This document shows, piece after piece, positions 1 through 7,844 of a stretch of DNA of 51,179 nucleotides (position 1 is the stretch's first letter; each line of letters begins with the position of its first letter). Position numbers and translations under genes: made by a program. Under the pieces are notes generated by a model, which ran no database searches, was not told where the DNA came from, and was given only the letters and a program-made list of their open reading frames with translations. This DNA is from Clostridiales bacterium (lineage in GTDB: Bacteria; Bacillota; Clostridia; Lachnospirales; WQUN01). The stretch lies in contig JAISWZ010000460.1 of assembly GCA_031270945.1 (NCBI GenBank), positions 1 to 51,179 of the forward strand, read 5' to 3'.

Positions 1-115
1 ATTATATCCGAGGCGCCGGAAAAATCCGGGTGTTTGCTCGCAGAAGCCCGAGCAAACTAGTTGAAGCATTCGCCAGGATTTTTCCGGCGCCATTTCGGAA
101 TTTTGGGATATGCAC
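1..115 (+). repeat. Palindromic element, long form, left end cut by window
   Basis: Copy of the dispersed palindrome whose ends read GCATATCCCAAAATT and AATTTTGGGATATGC; the left terminus lies outside the window. The arms GGCGCCGGAAAAATCC and GGATTTTTCCGGCGCC pair. The loop carries an extra ~30 nt that forms its own hairpin (GTTTGCTCG/CGAGCAAAC), which also occurs in the 4461 copy. Confidence 0.85.
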
Positions 116-540
116 TAAATGTATGTATATGAATAGACGTACATGTTTCGCGCTAGGATTGCATTTACATACATTTTACATTGTTCATACATGAATAATG
201 CATCATGTTATGACTGATTCATGTCGTCAAACTCTCAAATTTCGCAAAACAGCTACCATAAATAAACTTGCCTACATATTTAGAGCATTTTCAACAATGT
301 CAGTTTGTCATGCATTTCGCCCTCGCGCTCGGCTTCCAGCTCTATGATTTCATTATAACAATAAAGTGACTTCACGTCAATACTAGAAATCGAAATGTAT
401 CGAAAAAAGGAGAATGGAGAGAATGGCTTGAAACAGCCTATTTAGTCCATTTAGGATGTTGAATTGATCGTCATGTTTCAGAAAATCTGAAGCTGGTAAT
501 TTATGCATACAGGCAAAATTCAAAGATTTTTTGTTTTGAG
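116..540. other. Non-coding AT-rich stretch
   Basis: No open frame with a credible ribosome site or recognisable protein was found on either strand. The sequence is AT-rich with scattered ACATAC-like words. I see no gene, RNA family or clear promoter here. Confidence 0.5.
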
Positions 541-868
541 CAGGCGCTGAGCGCCCCATGGGGGGCGCTCAGCGCCTGCGAACAGTAAGCTTGCCATGCC
601 AGCGCCCGTCTTTCGCTAATGGCAGCGCCAGAAACCGACGCTCCAAAAGCGCCTGCTGGGCGCACGAGGTCTATATGGAAGAGAAATGCAGGGCAGCGCC
701 CAGCGTTCTATACTATGACGGTGCCATCAGTGTCATGAGGTGGAAGGGAACTGGAAGTTTATCTAAAGCATATCGTAAATTTAAGTTTCTGGCAAGCGCC
801 CGTAAATGCAAAAAAAAAAAAAAGAAAAACAGATCAAGAAAGGCCGCCCAAATGGGCGGCCTTTCTTT
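541..868 (+). ncRNA. Possible structured non-coding transcript
   Basis: The stretch opens with a perfect 17-bp GC-rich hairpin (arms 541-557 and 562-578, loop ATGG) and ends in an intrinsic terminator at 838-868. In between, AGCGCC words recur and could pair with the GGCGCT words of the first hairpin, and there is a run of 14 A (810-823). The open frame across it includes both hairpins and resembles no protein. I do not recognise an RNA family; calling it a transcript is inference. Confidence 0.25.
838..868 (+). terminator. Intrinsic terminator
   Basis: Stem GAAAGGCCGCCC / GGGCGGCCTTTC (12 bp) with loop AAAT, followed by TTTCG. The upstream A-rich tract could let it work on the other strand too. 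Confidence 0.7.
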
Positions 869-916
869 CGCGCTTTGCGCTTGCTGACGATGTCAGTTTA
901 ACTTAAAACATACCTA

Positions 917-1016
917 GAGCATATCCCAAAATTCCGAAATGGCACCGGAAAAATCCTGGCGAATGCTTCAACGCCGGATTTTTCCGGTGCCTCGGATATA
1001 ATTTTGGGATATGCTC
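917..1016 (-). repeat. Palindromic element, short form (100 bp)
   Basis: Complete copy running from GAGCATATCCC to GGGATATGCTC and flanked by CTA on both sides. The inner arms GGCACCGGAAAAATCC / GGATTTTTCCGGTGCC form a long hairpin. It differs from the copy at 6234-6333 by a single base. Strand is assigned from the asymmetric loop, taking the 28620 and 34385 copies as plus. Confidence 0.9.
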
Positions 1017-1019
1017 CTA

Positions 1020-1183
1020 GTGCATATCCCAAAAACATGTTTTGGTTGCCCTCGCGACATGCTCTAGGCCTCTTGGCGCATGCCCCCCAATTCAAATAAG
1101 CGCATATCCCAAAATTAATTTTTGGCTTGTGAAAGTCACGCGTAGAAGCATCGCAGCCTCTTTAGGAATTTCGGGATATGCAC
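1020..1183. repeat. Palindromic element half-site plus degenerate copy
   Basis: A solitary terminus (GTGCATATCCCAAAA) directly follows the 917-1016 copy. A decayed copy spans 1101-1183 with both termini recognisable (CGCATATCCCAAAATTAA and GAATTTCGGGATATGCAC) but poorly matched inner arms. Confidence 0.7.
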
Positions 1184-1209
1184 TAAGGCGCTTTGAGCCA
1201 TAAAACTTT

Positions 1210-2529
1210 TTATTCAGGATCTGCGGAGACTATCAAATGAACCAGGGCATAGTTGCCGGAGAGCCTGTGATAGAACTTGAAGTAGCTGATGTCTCCAGGG
1301 ATAAGGGATTGAACGTCGATAACGTTCTTCCATACGACTCCTGGAAGCTCCGGGTTGCCTTGGCTGTCGCCAGCCTTGACGATTCCGTACACTTTTTCGT
1401 CAACGTATGGATCTGCCGGCCTGGCGTCAACTTCGACTGCGCTGCTGCTGACGAAACGGCGATGAATGGTCTTGCCGTTGTCAAACATGAGGTTTTGGTG
1501 ATACACTTCAGGCGCTTCGCCTTCGTTCTCAGTTACTTCCCAAGCCAGAATGCCTGGAACCAAGTAGGATGGAGGCAAAGGCGTGGGTGATGGGTTAAGG
1601 TTCAGAGGGCGAGCGATTTTCATTTTGGGGTTAGGCGTAGGAGAGGGAGCTGGCTCTTCGCCTGACTCGCCAGAGCCTACGTCTTCAGTTGGCTCTTCGC
1701 CATAATACGCGTCTCCGTTTACGACGAGATTGACGAGCCTGCGTCCCTCAACTGTCCATCCGCCGTTCTCCTCCAGGCCAAATGACCTGTAGTCGTCCGG
1801 GGATCCGTCTTCCGCTGTAGCCAACTGGGTAACAGCGGTTATTCCGTAATAGTATGTTCCGCCTGAGACTTTTCCGACCTTCTCAACCTTGTCCAGAAGA
1901 AGGCCAGTCGCTTCCTCGGGCGCCAGGGGCGTTGCCCAATAGAACCATCCATCGGTGTCGCCTACCCAATAGTCGCCAGCGGGTCTTCCCAAGATGTCCC
2001 ATTCGGCCATGCTTATGACCTGGGCGTTCCTGGTCTGCTTGATTCCTGGCTCAGTGCCTTCGTATACTGTTGCGTCTTGCGCAGTGTATCCGTCCTTCTG
2101 ATACGGCTCTGGCACGGGCTTGTAAAACTTTTGCCCGCCAAGAGACAAGCCCCAGTATTTGCGGAACAAGTTGCCTTCGCTGGACTGCAGGGTGAAAACA
2201 TGCCAAGTGGTCTGATCGCCAAGCTCTGAATCCTCGTACAGCTTCGTCACTTTCTTTTCTTCGCTGCTTGTGCCTGCGAGCTCGCCTACCTCCAAGTACT
2301 CGCTAAGCTTAACGCGAACGAAAATCGGAACGTTGCCCCAATTCTCCACATAGATATCCTTGTTGGGGTCGTCGAAATCGTCGTGGGTAGAGCCTCCGGG
2401 ACCTTCGTCTAAGCCCAGAATCCCGCTGGTCGCCTTGTTTTGGAAGCTTATCCAGGCATAGGTGCCAGATACGGCGGCGAGAAGAGTGATCATGACTGCA
2501 ACGGCAACAGCCAATTTCGATTTGGACAT
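1210..2529 (-). CDS. SipW-type signal peptide protein (TasA/CalY-like class)
   Basis: 439-residue predicted secreted protein. It starts MSKSKLAVAVAVMITLLAAVSGTYA, the short hydrophobic SipW-dependent type of signal peptide ending in a TYAW motif. The ATG at 2529 was chosen because GGAGG lies about 10 nt upstream and the signal peptide begins there; a longer in-frame extension would put the hydrophobic segment internally. The mature part has an acidic segment, then a beta-rich-looking region (PIFVRVKLSEYLEV is typical of this class), a Pro/Ser/Thr-rich linker near residues 300-325 (PAPSPTPNP, NPSPTPLPPSYL), and a C-terminal domain. The family includes biofilm matrix and camelysin-like proteins, but no SipW peptidase or TasA operon lies nearby, so the role is open. 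It sits alone between palindromic elements. Confidence 0.8.
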   Translation of the reverse strand: MSKSKLAVAVAVMITLLAAVSGTYAWISFQNKATSGILGLDEGPGGSTHDDFDDPNKDIYVENWGNVPIFVRVKLSEYLEVGELAGTSSEEKKVTKLYEDSELGDQTTWHVFTLQSSEGNLFRKYWGLSLGGQKFYKPVPEPYQKDGYTAQDATVYEGTEPGIKQTRNAQVISMAEWDILGRPAGDYWVGDTDGWFYWATPLAPEEATGLLLDKVEKVGKVSGGTYYYGITAVTQLATAEDGSPDDYRSFGLEENGGWTVEGRRLVNLVVNGDAYYGEEPTEDVGSGESGEEPAPSPTPNPKMKIARPLNLNPSPTPLPPSYLVPGILAWEVTENEGEAPEVYHQNLMFDNGKTIHRRFVSSSAVEVDARPADPYVDEKVYGIVKAGDSQGNPELPGVVWKNVIDVQSLIPGDISYFKFYHRLSGNYALVHLIVSADPE

Positions 2530-2604
2530 TGAAAATGCCTCCAGTTTTAAGTTTCGCTTCGCCTGCGTGACGGCCGCAAAACGCTTGCGCGTTTCTAAAG
2601 CCTT

Positions 2605-2699
2605 AGTGCATAAGCCAAAACTCGCTGCGGCGCAGCAAAAGTCATTGCGGTGTCTTGCCCGTGACTTTTGCAAGCTAAAATCAATTTTGGGATATGCTC
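2605..2699. repeat. Degenerate palindromic element
   Basis: Left terminus decayed (GTGCATAAGCCAAAA), right terminus intact (AATTTTGGGATATGCTC), with inner arms GCAAAAGTCA / TGACTTTTGC. It lies 75 bp upstream of the SipW-type gene. Confidence 0.65.
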
Positions 2700-2877
2700 T
2701 TATTTCTGTTGCGGCAACAGGCGTTCGCAACAGGTTTCAAGCCAGGGAGGGGGGATCCTTGGCTAAAAGCCTTTTCTCATTTGGAAACGGCTTGCGCAAA
2801 CTGGCAGTGCGCCTACGGGCGCTTGCCCGGCCATGAATCATTCGGCGCCGTGATAGGCTATCCGGCCAGTCCTAAAA

Positions 2878-2984
2878 CATATCCCAGAAATGGTCTTGCT
2901 TATAAATCTTGGTGCGCCTCGAAGCAACAGGCTTGGAAAGGCCCGTTGATAAGAACATGCGCTTAAAAACCTGGGATATAGCTT
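2878..2984. repeat. Degenerate palindromic element
   Basis: Termini ACATATCCCAGAAAT and ACCTGGGATATAGCT resemble the dispersed palindrome, but the interior pairs poorly. Probably an old copy. Confidence 0.45.
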
Positions 2985-3201
2985 AAATATGTACAAGCTT
3001 GGGCTAGGGCTCGCAGCGCGCACACTCTGGGGATCGAGGCATGCTCCAAGCGCCTGGAATCAGTTCCGCCTGCCTTTAGCCAGGCGGCCCGCTTCCGCTT
3101 GCTCGCAAGCATGGAAAACTCCACAGCTTAAGCGCACACAGCTATCTCTTATAGAGAATCGACAATTTTATCCCATCCCTTGAGAATGCAGCGTGTCCAA
3201 A

Positions 3202-3270
3202 TGCATATCCTAAAACTTAGCAAAAGCGCCGGACTATTCCAGGCCTACGCTCTAACTTTTGGATATGCTC
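3202..3270. repeat. Degenerate, shortened palindromic element
   Basis: Termini TGCATATCCTAAAACTTAG and CTAACTTTTGGATATGCTC face each other over a short interior, as in a decayed copy with an internal deletion. The ~400 bp on either side hold no credible gene. Confidence 0.5.
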
Positions 3271-3672
3271 AAAACCCAAATGAGAGATGCCCTCCCATAA
3301 GCAAAGCCGCAGTTGCCCAGCGAGCTCTTTTCGCTCGCATGCTTTGCCTGGCTGGTTTTTCGGTGCTCGTGGCAGGGTTGCGGAACAGCATGAAGTAACC
3401 TGCATGTTTGAGCGCGGGCCAAGAGCGTTTTTCCATTCCATTATAACTGTAAAAACGTTATACGTCAAGAAATAAATCTAAATAGCACGAATGGTGTCTA
3501 AAAATGGCTGGGAAAATCCCATTTTGCGGATTTTCTTTCGTCGAAAGAAATCAAACGTTTGCGGAAAAACGTTGAGACTAAGGGTTTGCGTCTGTTCGGA
3601 AGGAATCGCCCGCTAATGCGCCGGCGCTTTAGTGGGCCCCCGGCGCTGTTTTTTAAAGGGGGCAGGCGCTCA

Positions 3673-3720
3673 GCTCGTTTACGCTCCGTTTAAACTCCAT
3701 TTATCCTCAGTTTAAAATGG
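3673..3720 (+). repeat. CTCCGTTTAAAC direct repeat, copy 1
   Basis: A block GCTCG-TTTACG-CTCCGTTTAAACTC followed by further TTTA words, closely similar to 14865-14911. The core GTTTAAAC is palindromic. Function unknown. Confidence 0.5.
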
Positions 3721-3754
3721 GCTGCTAGAATAGGCTAAAAGGGGAGGCGACGCA

Positions 3755-3847
3755 ATGATATCCGCAATCGTTTGGATGGTATACGAGTTTTTTAACCTAT
3801 TTGGGAAGAAAAAGGAGAGGAACCGTGAATGGCAGCTGGAGCTGTAG
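3755..3847 (+). CDS. Possible 30-residue hydrophobic/basic peptide
   Basis: Short frame with ATG at 3755 and TAG at 3845-3847, preceded by GGGGAGG 7 nt upstream, a good ribosome site. The product has a hydrophobic first half (MISAIVWMVYEFFNLFG), a KKKERNR cluster and a polar tail, the layout of a small membrane peptide. No family is recognised. Only the ribosome site and composition argue for it; a chance frame is possible. A set of spaced repeats starts about 115 bp downstream. Confidence 0.4.
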   Translation: MISAIVWMVYEFFNLFGKKKERNREWQLEL

Positions 3848-3961
3848 ACGAGAAAGACGGCCTCGGAAAATGGCGTGAAAAGGCCGCAATAAAGGGATTT
3901 TCACATGAGGCGAGGGATGGGTAGGCTGATTGCCTGCCAAGGGCAAAGCTCGACGCAAGAT

Positions 3962-4209
3962 CTGAAAAAAGTGTGAAAGTTTTTGCTCAAGCTCGGGATT
4001 GGGCGAAATATGGGAAAATATACATTTAGCAGTGGTCAAAACCCAACGAATTCTGAAAAAAGCGTGAAAGTTTTAGCTCCGTGACGCTCTAGCGAATTAT
4101 GAGAAAACTGTGAAAGTTTTGGCACCCAAAAACGGGCTAGGCAAAAATGGAAATCTTAACGGGTGCAAACGTTAACGGGTTCCTGAGAAAAGCGTGAAGG
4201 TTTAACTCC
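3962..4209 (+). repeat. Four spaced copies of a GAAAAAAGYGTGAAAGTTT motif
   Basis: Copies begin at about 3962, 4053, 4099 and 4183, each reading approximately CTGARAAAAGYGTGAAAG followed by TTTTnGCTC; a fifth weak copy lies near 4373. Spacing is uneven (about 90, 46 and 84 nt), so this is not a simple tandem repeat or a CRISPR array. Confidence 0.65.
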
Positions 4210-4305
4210 TAAAAAGAGCTGAGATAGATGGAAGAACATTCCTTTCGCAGAGGATTGTGTTTCCGTCCATAAGAATGAAATTATGAAACTTCACTCCGAA
4301 AAAAC

Positions 4306-4347
4306 AAGCCTGTAGAAGGAATGGAAGGCCATTCCTTCTGCAGGCTT
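4306..4347. terminator. Strong hairpin, probable bidirectional terminator
   Basis: Arms 4306-4324 and 4329-4347 pair over 19 bp with one G-T wobble around loop AAGG. AAAAAAC lies on the left and TTATTTTCG on the right, so either strand could use it. Confidence 0.6.
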
Positions 4348-4460
4348 ATTTTCGCGCCAACGTTTTACCAATAACTGAAAAAACCTGAACTTTTAGCTGA
4401 AGCCGTTGTCTGCCTGCGAGCGAAATTAGCCTTAGCTTCTGCTTTCAGCCTTGCGCACTT

Positions 4461-4589
4461 AGTGCATATCCCAAAATTAATTCCATGGCACCGAAAAAGT
4501 CCGGGTGTTTGCTCGCAGAAGCCCGAGCAAACTAGTTAAAGCATCGCGATGACTTTTTCGGCACCTTAACGGAATTTTGGGATATGAAC
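4461..4589 (+). repeat. Palindromic element, long form
   Basis: Complete copy with GTGCATATCCCAAAATTAA and GGAATTTTGGGATATGAAC ends and TTA on both flanks. The arms GGCACCGAAAAAGTC / GACTTTTTCGGTGCC (with small mismatches) enclose the same ~30-nt internal hairpin insert as in the copy at 1-115. Confidence 0.9.
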
Positions 4590-4849
4590 TTAGTAACTTT
4601 GCCCATAGCAAATGAATTCCTGGCGCTAATCTTTAGCTGTGTTTAACATTGACAGAGGGTTTTCGCAGTGATAGAATAAAGGCAAATAGTACATATCATA
4701 TATGCATAATCGGCAATCGGCCCTAGCTATAAAAGCGGGGCTGAAACTGCGCCTTGGAAAAGGGGGTAGGCAAAGCCGTAGCGCGGTTAAAGCTAATCCG
4801 ATTGGACATCCAAAGGAGGAGATCACAGGTCTCTTCTTTTTTTGCGTTA

Positions 4850-4936
4850 TTTTCGCCGCATTTTCGCGTGCTTTCTTTGCTTTAATTTCGTCGCATTTTC
4901 GCCTTGTTTCGTCTTATTTTCGCCTTGTTTTCGCGC
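4850..4936 (+). repeat. TTTTCGC-rich low-complexity tract
   Basis: TTTTCGC or TTTCGTC words recur about every 10-20 nt, giving a U-rich stretch just upstream of the promoter-like sequence of the downstream aminotransferase-fold gene. Confidence 0.5.
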
Positions 4937-4937
4937 T

Positions 4938-4966
4938 CTTTAACCATTGCTTTTTTGTGTTATAAT
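4938..4966 (+). promoter_or_regulatory. Possible promoter of the C-S lyase gene
   Basis: A perfect TATAAT at 4961-4966 follows a poor -35 (CTTTAA) at 17 bp. It lies 125 bp before the ATG at 5091. The -10 is convincing, the -35 is not. Confidence 0.4.
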
Positions 4967-5090
4967 AATAGCCGAAAACGGCGCCATTCACTTTAGCCAG
5001 TAGCACAACGCAAGGAAACGCCGTTCGCATTTCCAAAAATTCTTATAAAGATCAGCTTGCCCAAGTGGCAGCAAGGAGTGAAAAGCGCAA

Positions 5091-6233
5091 ATGGGTCTTT
5101 TCAATTTTGACTCCGATTTCAACAGGCGAGGGCATAACAGCATCAAGTGGGACATTAACCCTGAAGACGTAATACCAATGTTCATAGCGGACATGGACTT
5201 TCCGTCTCCGCCAAGCATAGTCGAGGCTCTCCAAGAGAGGCTGAAGTTTCCGGCGTTCCCCTATGAGCGGAGCATGGCTCTTCTGCTGAACTCAGGAGTT
5301 TCTTGGCTTAAGCGGATCTATGGGCTGGACGTGCCGCTGGACTGGGTGATACCAGTCGCTGGGATAGTCCCAGCGCTTCACGCCTTCATTAAGCTCAGCA
5401 ACAAGCCCGCCATAACAAGCGTCCCCAACTACACAAAGCTGCATGCGACGCCTGAGCGGTTTGACGGGACAATGCTGGATTCAGCCATGATCGCTTCCAA
5501 AGGTGAAGACGGGCTCTTGGGGTACGCTGTGGATCTGGAGGACTTAGAGGAAAAATCAAGGGAAGCTGAGCTCTTTTACTTCACTAACCCCCACAACCCG
5601 CTGGGAAAGGTGTATGATCGCTCAGAGCTTGAGGAAATCGCTAGAATCGCTGACAAGAACGGGCTTGTTGTGCTCTCTGACGAGATCCACTGCGAGATAG
5701 TCTATGAAAAGAAGCATATCCCGTACTTTGAGATAGCTGGTGACAACTCCATCTCGCTCTACTCGGCAGGGAAGATTTGCAATATGCCAGGATTGCCCCA
5801 CGCTTTCGCGGTCATCCCCAACGCAAGCTTAAGGGACAAGGTCAGGCGCATCACTGGAAGCATGGGCCATCCAGGAACGCTGGACTACGTAGGAGCGGCG
5901 GCCGCTTTCTCAGAAAAGACTGACGGATGGAAAAGGGAAGTTGTCGAGTACATGGCAGGAAATCGGGACTTTCTCCAGGCAGAGCTCAAAAAGAGGCTTC
6001 CCAAAGTCGAGCTGGCCAGGGTTGAGGGCACATACCTGCAGTGGATAGGCTTTGGTGCCTACATAACAGGCGACGCGAAAGACAAGATAAGGGCCACAGC
6101 GAAAGTGGAACTGACAGGATCCACCCGCTTTGGAGGAGACGGATCATATGTAAGGCTTAACTTCGCATGCCCAAGGTTCAGGCTTGCTGATGCGATTGAC
6201 AGGATCGCAGGAGCGCTGGAAACTGGACTCTAA
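5091..6233 (+). CDS. patB: PatB/MalY-family PLP-dependent C-S lyase
   Basis: 380-residue fold-type I PLP enzyme of the cystathionine beta-lyase (MalY/PatB) branch, which releases thiol or H2S, pyruvate and ammonia from cysteine conjugates. The start of the domain reads ADMDFPSPPSIVEAL, the family hallmark. NPHNPLGKVY carries the substrate-binding Asn region, SDEIHCEIVY the PLP-ring Asp, and SAGKICNMPGL the Schiff-base lysine (K228); the last differs from the common SxSKTFN. Start ATG has AAGGAG about 12 nt upstream. Length fits the family. A palindromic element begins at the base after the TAA. The exact substrate cannot be read from sequence. Confidence 0.85.
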   Translation: MGLFNFDSDFNRRGHNSIKWDINPEDVIPMFIADMDFPSPPSIVEALQERLKFPAFPYERSMALLLNSGVSWLKRIYGLDVPLDWVIPVAGIVPALHAFIKLSNKPAITSVPNYTKLHATPERFDGTMLDSAMIASKGEDGLLGYAVDLEDLEEKSREAELFYFTNPHNPLGKVYDRSELEEIARIADKNGLVVLSDEIHCEIVYEKKHIPYFEIAGDNSISLYSAGKICNMPGLPHAFAVIPNASLRDKVRRITGSMGHPGTLDYVGAAAAFSEKTDGWKREVVEYMAGNRDFLQAELKKRLPKVELARVEGTYLQWIGFGAYITGDAKDKIRATAKVELTGSTRFGGDGSYVRLNFACPRFRLADAIDRIAGALETGL

Positions 6234-6333
6234 GTGCATATCCCAAAATTCCGAAATGGCACCGGAAAAATCCTGGCGAATGCTTCAACGCCGGATTTTT
6301 CCGGTGCCTCGGATATAATTTTGGGATATGCTC
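6234..6333 (-). repeat. Palindromic element abutting a stop codon
   Basis: Complete 100-bp copy, one base different from 917-1016, beginning directly after the TAA of the C-S lyase gene. Its arms would form a stable hairpin in the 3' untranslated RNA and may act as a transcript end or stabiliser. Confidence 0.92.
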
Positions 6334-6382
6334 TTAAACTAAAAACATATAAAAAAGCTCGCAGAGCTACAGGAGGATTGCA

Positions 6383-6841
6383 ATGGCAAAGATTTTGACA
6401 GTTTACTACTCACACACAGGAGCGACCAAAGAAGTCGCAGAGAAGATCAACGCAAAGCTAGGCGGAGACATTTATGAGATCCTGCCCGTAGAAGACTACC
6501 CTGCTGACATCGGAGAGGTAATCAAGCGCGGCCAGGCAGAGATTGAAAGCGGCGCCGCAATCGCTTTGAAAGGCGAATTGCCTAAAGCTGACGGCTACGA
6601 CCTGATAGCAGTTGGAACGCCCAACTGGTGCAGCACAGTTTCCCCGCCAGTAACCACATACCTGAAGTCGCAAAACCTGGCTGGCAAGAAGCTGGCTGTC
6701 TTTGTTACCCATGGAAGAGGCGCGCTGGGCCACATCCCTGAAGACTTGCAAAAGCTCTTCCCGGAAGCGAAGCTGGCTGAGGTTTACGACGGAAACGTTG
6801 CGGAAAAATTGGATGAGTGGGTCAAGGGGCTGGAAGCCTAG
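6383..6841 (+). CDS. Flavodoxin
   Basis: 152-residue flavodoxin, a cytoplasmic FMN electron carrier. The phosphate-binding loop is YYSHTGATKEVA near residues 9-20; VGTPNWCSTVSPPV is the 50s-type loop and VFVTHGRGALGH the later FMN-facing strand. It belongs to the short single-domain group seen in many anaerobes. AGGAGG sits before ATG 6383. It follows the C-S lyase gene in the same direction, with a palindromic element between them, and is followed by a hairpin terminator, so co-transcription is possible but uncertain. No specific partner is visible. Confidence 0.9.
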   Translation: MAKILTVYYSHTGATKEVAEKINAKLGGDIYEILPVEDYPADIGEVIKRGQAEIESGAAIALKGELPKADGYDLIAVGTPNWCSTVSPPVTTYLKSQNLAGKKLAVFVTHGRGALGHIPEDLQKLFPEAKLAEVYDGNVAEKLDEWVKGLEA

Positions 6842-6859
6842 GGTTTGCTTGAATTAAAC

Positions 6860-6888
6860 AAGAACAGGCGCCTTTGGCGCCTGTTCTT
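6860..6888 (+). terminator. Terminator-like hairpin after flavodoxin gene
   Basis: Perfect 13-bp stem AAGAACAGGCGCC / GGCGCCTGTTCTT with loop TTT, 18 bp past the stop. The U-run is displaced (GGGTGTTGATTTTT). Confidence 0.65.
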
Positions 6889-6945
6889 GGGTGTTGATTT
6901 TTGGTGTTAGCCATGCATAACCAAAGCTGGAGCAACGGTCAGTTA

Positions 6946-7044
6946 GAGCATATCCCAAAATTCAAAAAAAGGGTGCAGGAAAAGTCATGCGATGCTTTAA
7001 CGCGTTACTTTTCCAAGCCTTATAAAAAATTTTGGGATATGCTC
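6946..7044. repeat. Palindromic element, divergent interior
   Basis: Both termini are perfect (GAGCATATCCCAAAATT and AATTTTGGGATATGCTC) and flanked by TTA, but the inner arms (GGAAAAGT / ACTTTTCC core) have drifted from the other copies. It lies between the convergent flavodoxin and membrane-protein genes. Confidence 0.85.
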
Positions 7045-7097
7045 TTATCGCAAAAGGCGATACATTTGAGTGATGTAAGAACAAACATACAGATCCC

Positions 7098-7592
7098 CTA
7101 AAACACCGCTCTCAAGAGAGCCAGCAGCCCTGAAGACAAGAGGCTTACAACCGCCCCAATTCCGACACCCTTGCAAAATCCCCAGAAATGAAACAAAAGA
7201 TCGCGATACTCTTTGTCCATGTCTTCAGTGCCTGGGATTCGAAACTTTGGGCTTCGGCAAAACCAAAACCAGTCCAAGACTACCAAGTCCCATAAATTTA
7301 CTGCCAGAAACAAGCCGAATACATGAAGAAATGACGCTGGAAAAGTCCGCGCACCGGAAATCCAGCTAAACCCAGCTAAAACAAGGGCGAACACTGGGAC
7401 GGCGACAAGCTTTTTTCCTATGTGAGACCGCTCTTCTTGCTTGATTGAGCCTTTGTATTGCGGGAGGCTTTCAACTCGCCTCCTGATAGCGGGAGGGTAA
7501 GACATTATCCCTTTTATGGGATCCTTCATGCCCTTTGCGATGATAAGAGTAAACAGGGCGCAGAGAATGGCGGCTTGCAAGAGAAAAATCAT
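7098..7592 (-). CDS. Small integral membrane protein, unknown function
   Basis: 164-residue protein with about four hydrophobic segments (roughly residues 2-20, 62-82, 86-110 and 138-160). A cytosolic-looking basic loop contains SYPPAIRRRVESLPQYKG, and a Trp-rich stretch (DLVVLDWFWFCRSPKFRIPGTE) lies mid-protein. GAGAGGAG lies before ATG 7592. I recall similar proteins in Clostridia but no assigned function. It is divergent from the PLP enzyme at 7845 and monocistronic. Confidence 0.7.
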   Translation of the reverse strand: MIFLLQAAILCALFTLIIAKGMKDPIKGIMSYPPAIRRRVESLPQYKGSIKQEERSHIGKKLVAVPVFALVLAGFSWISGARTFPASFLHVFGLFLAVNLWDLVVLDWFWFCRSPKFRIPGTEDMDKEYRDLLFHFWGFCKGVGIGAVVSLLSSGLLALLRAVF

Positions 7593-7714
7593 AAGGGCTC
7601 CTCTCTTTGGGTGAAAGTATATTTGGACCTATCTTTATTCTAATCTTTGTGATCGCCTTCGTCCATTTGATAATTTCTCAAAACCAGGGCTTCTGCGAAG
7701 CCTGGAGACGTTCA

Positions 7715-7743
7715 TTGACAATAAAGTGGCGGCAGTATAGAAT
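7715..7743 (+). promoter_or_regulatory. Sigma-A promoter of the PLP enzyme at 7845
   Basis: TTGACA, 17-bp spacer, TAGAAT. It lies 102 bp before the ATG. The leader contains a small hairpin (CTTGCCC/GGGCAAG near 7794-7807). Confidence 0.7.
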
Positions 7744-7844
7744 GTTTTGGCGCGAGTGCTCCCATACATGCGCAAACGCTAATAAAAAACCTTGCCCGTC
7801 TGGGCAAGCGCGGCCTTTTGGAATACTAGACATGGAGTGATAGC

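Noticed and set aside
558..887. 109-codon open frame on the plus strand
   Set aside because: It runs through a perfect hairpin, a poly-A tract and an intrinsic terminator, gives a Lys/Arg-rich product with no family resemblance, and has no ribosome site.
2462..2966. Plus-strand frames opposite and beyond the SipW-type gene
   Set aside because: They are shadows of the minus-strand gene and of palindromic elements, without ribosome sites or domains.
3962..4399. CRISPR-like repeat pattern
   Set aside because: Repeats are imperfect, spacing is uneven, no constant spacer size exists and no cas gene is near.
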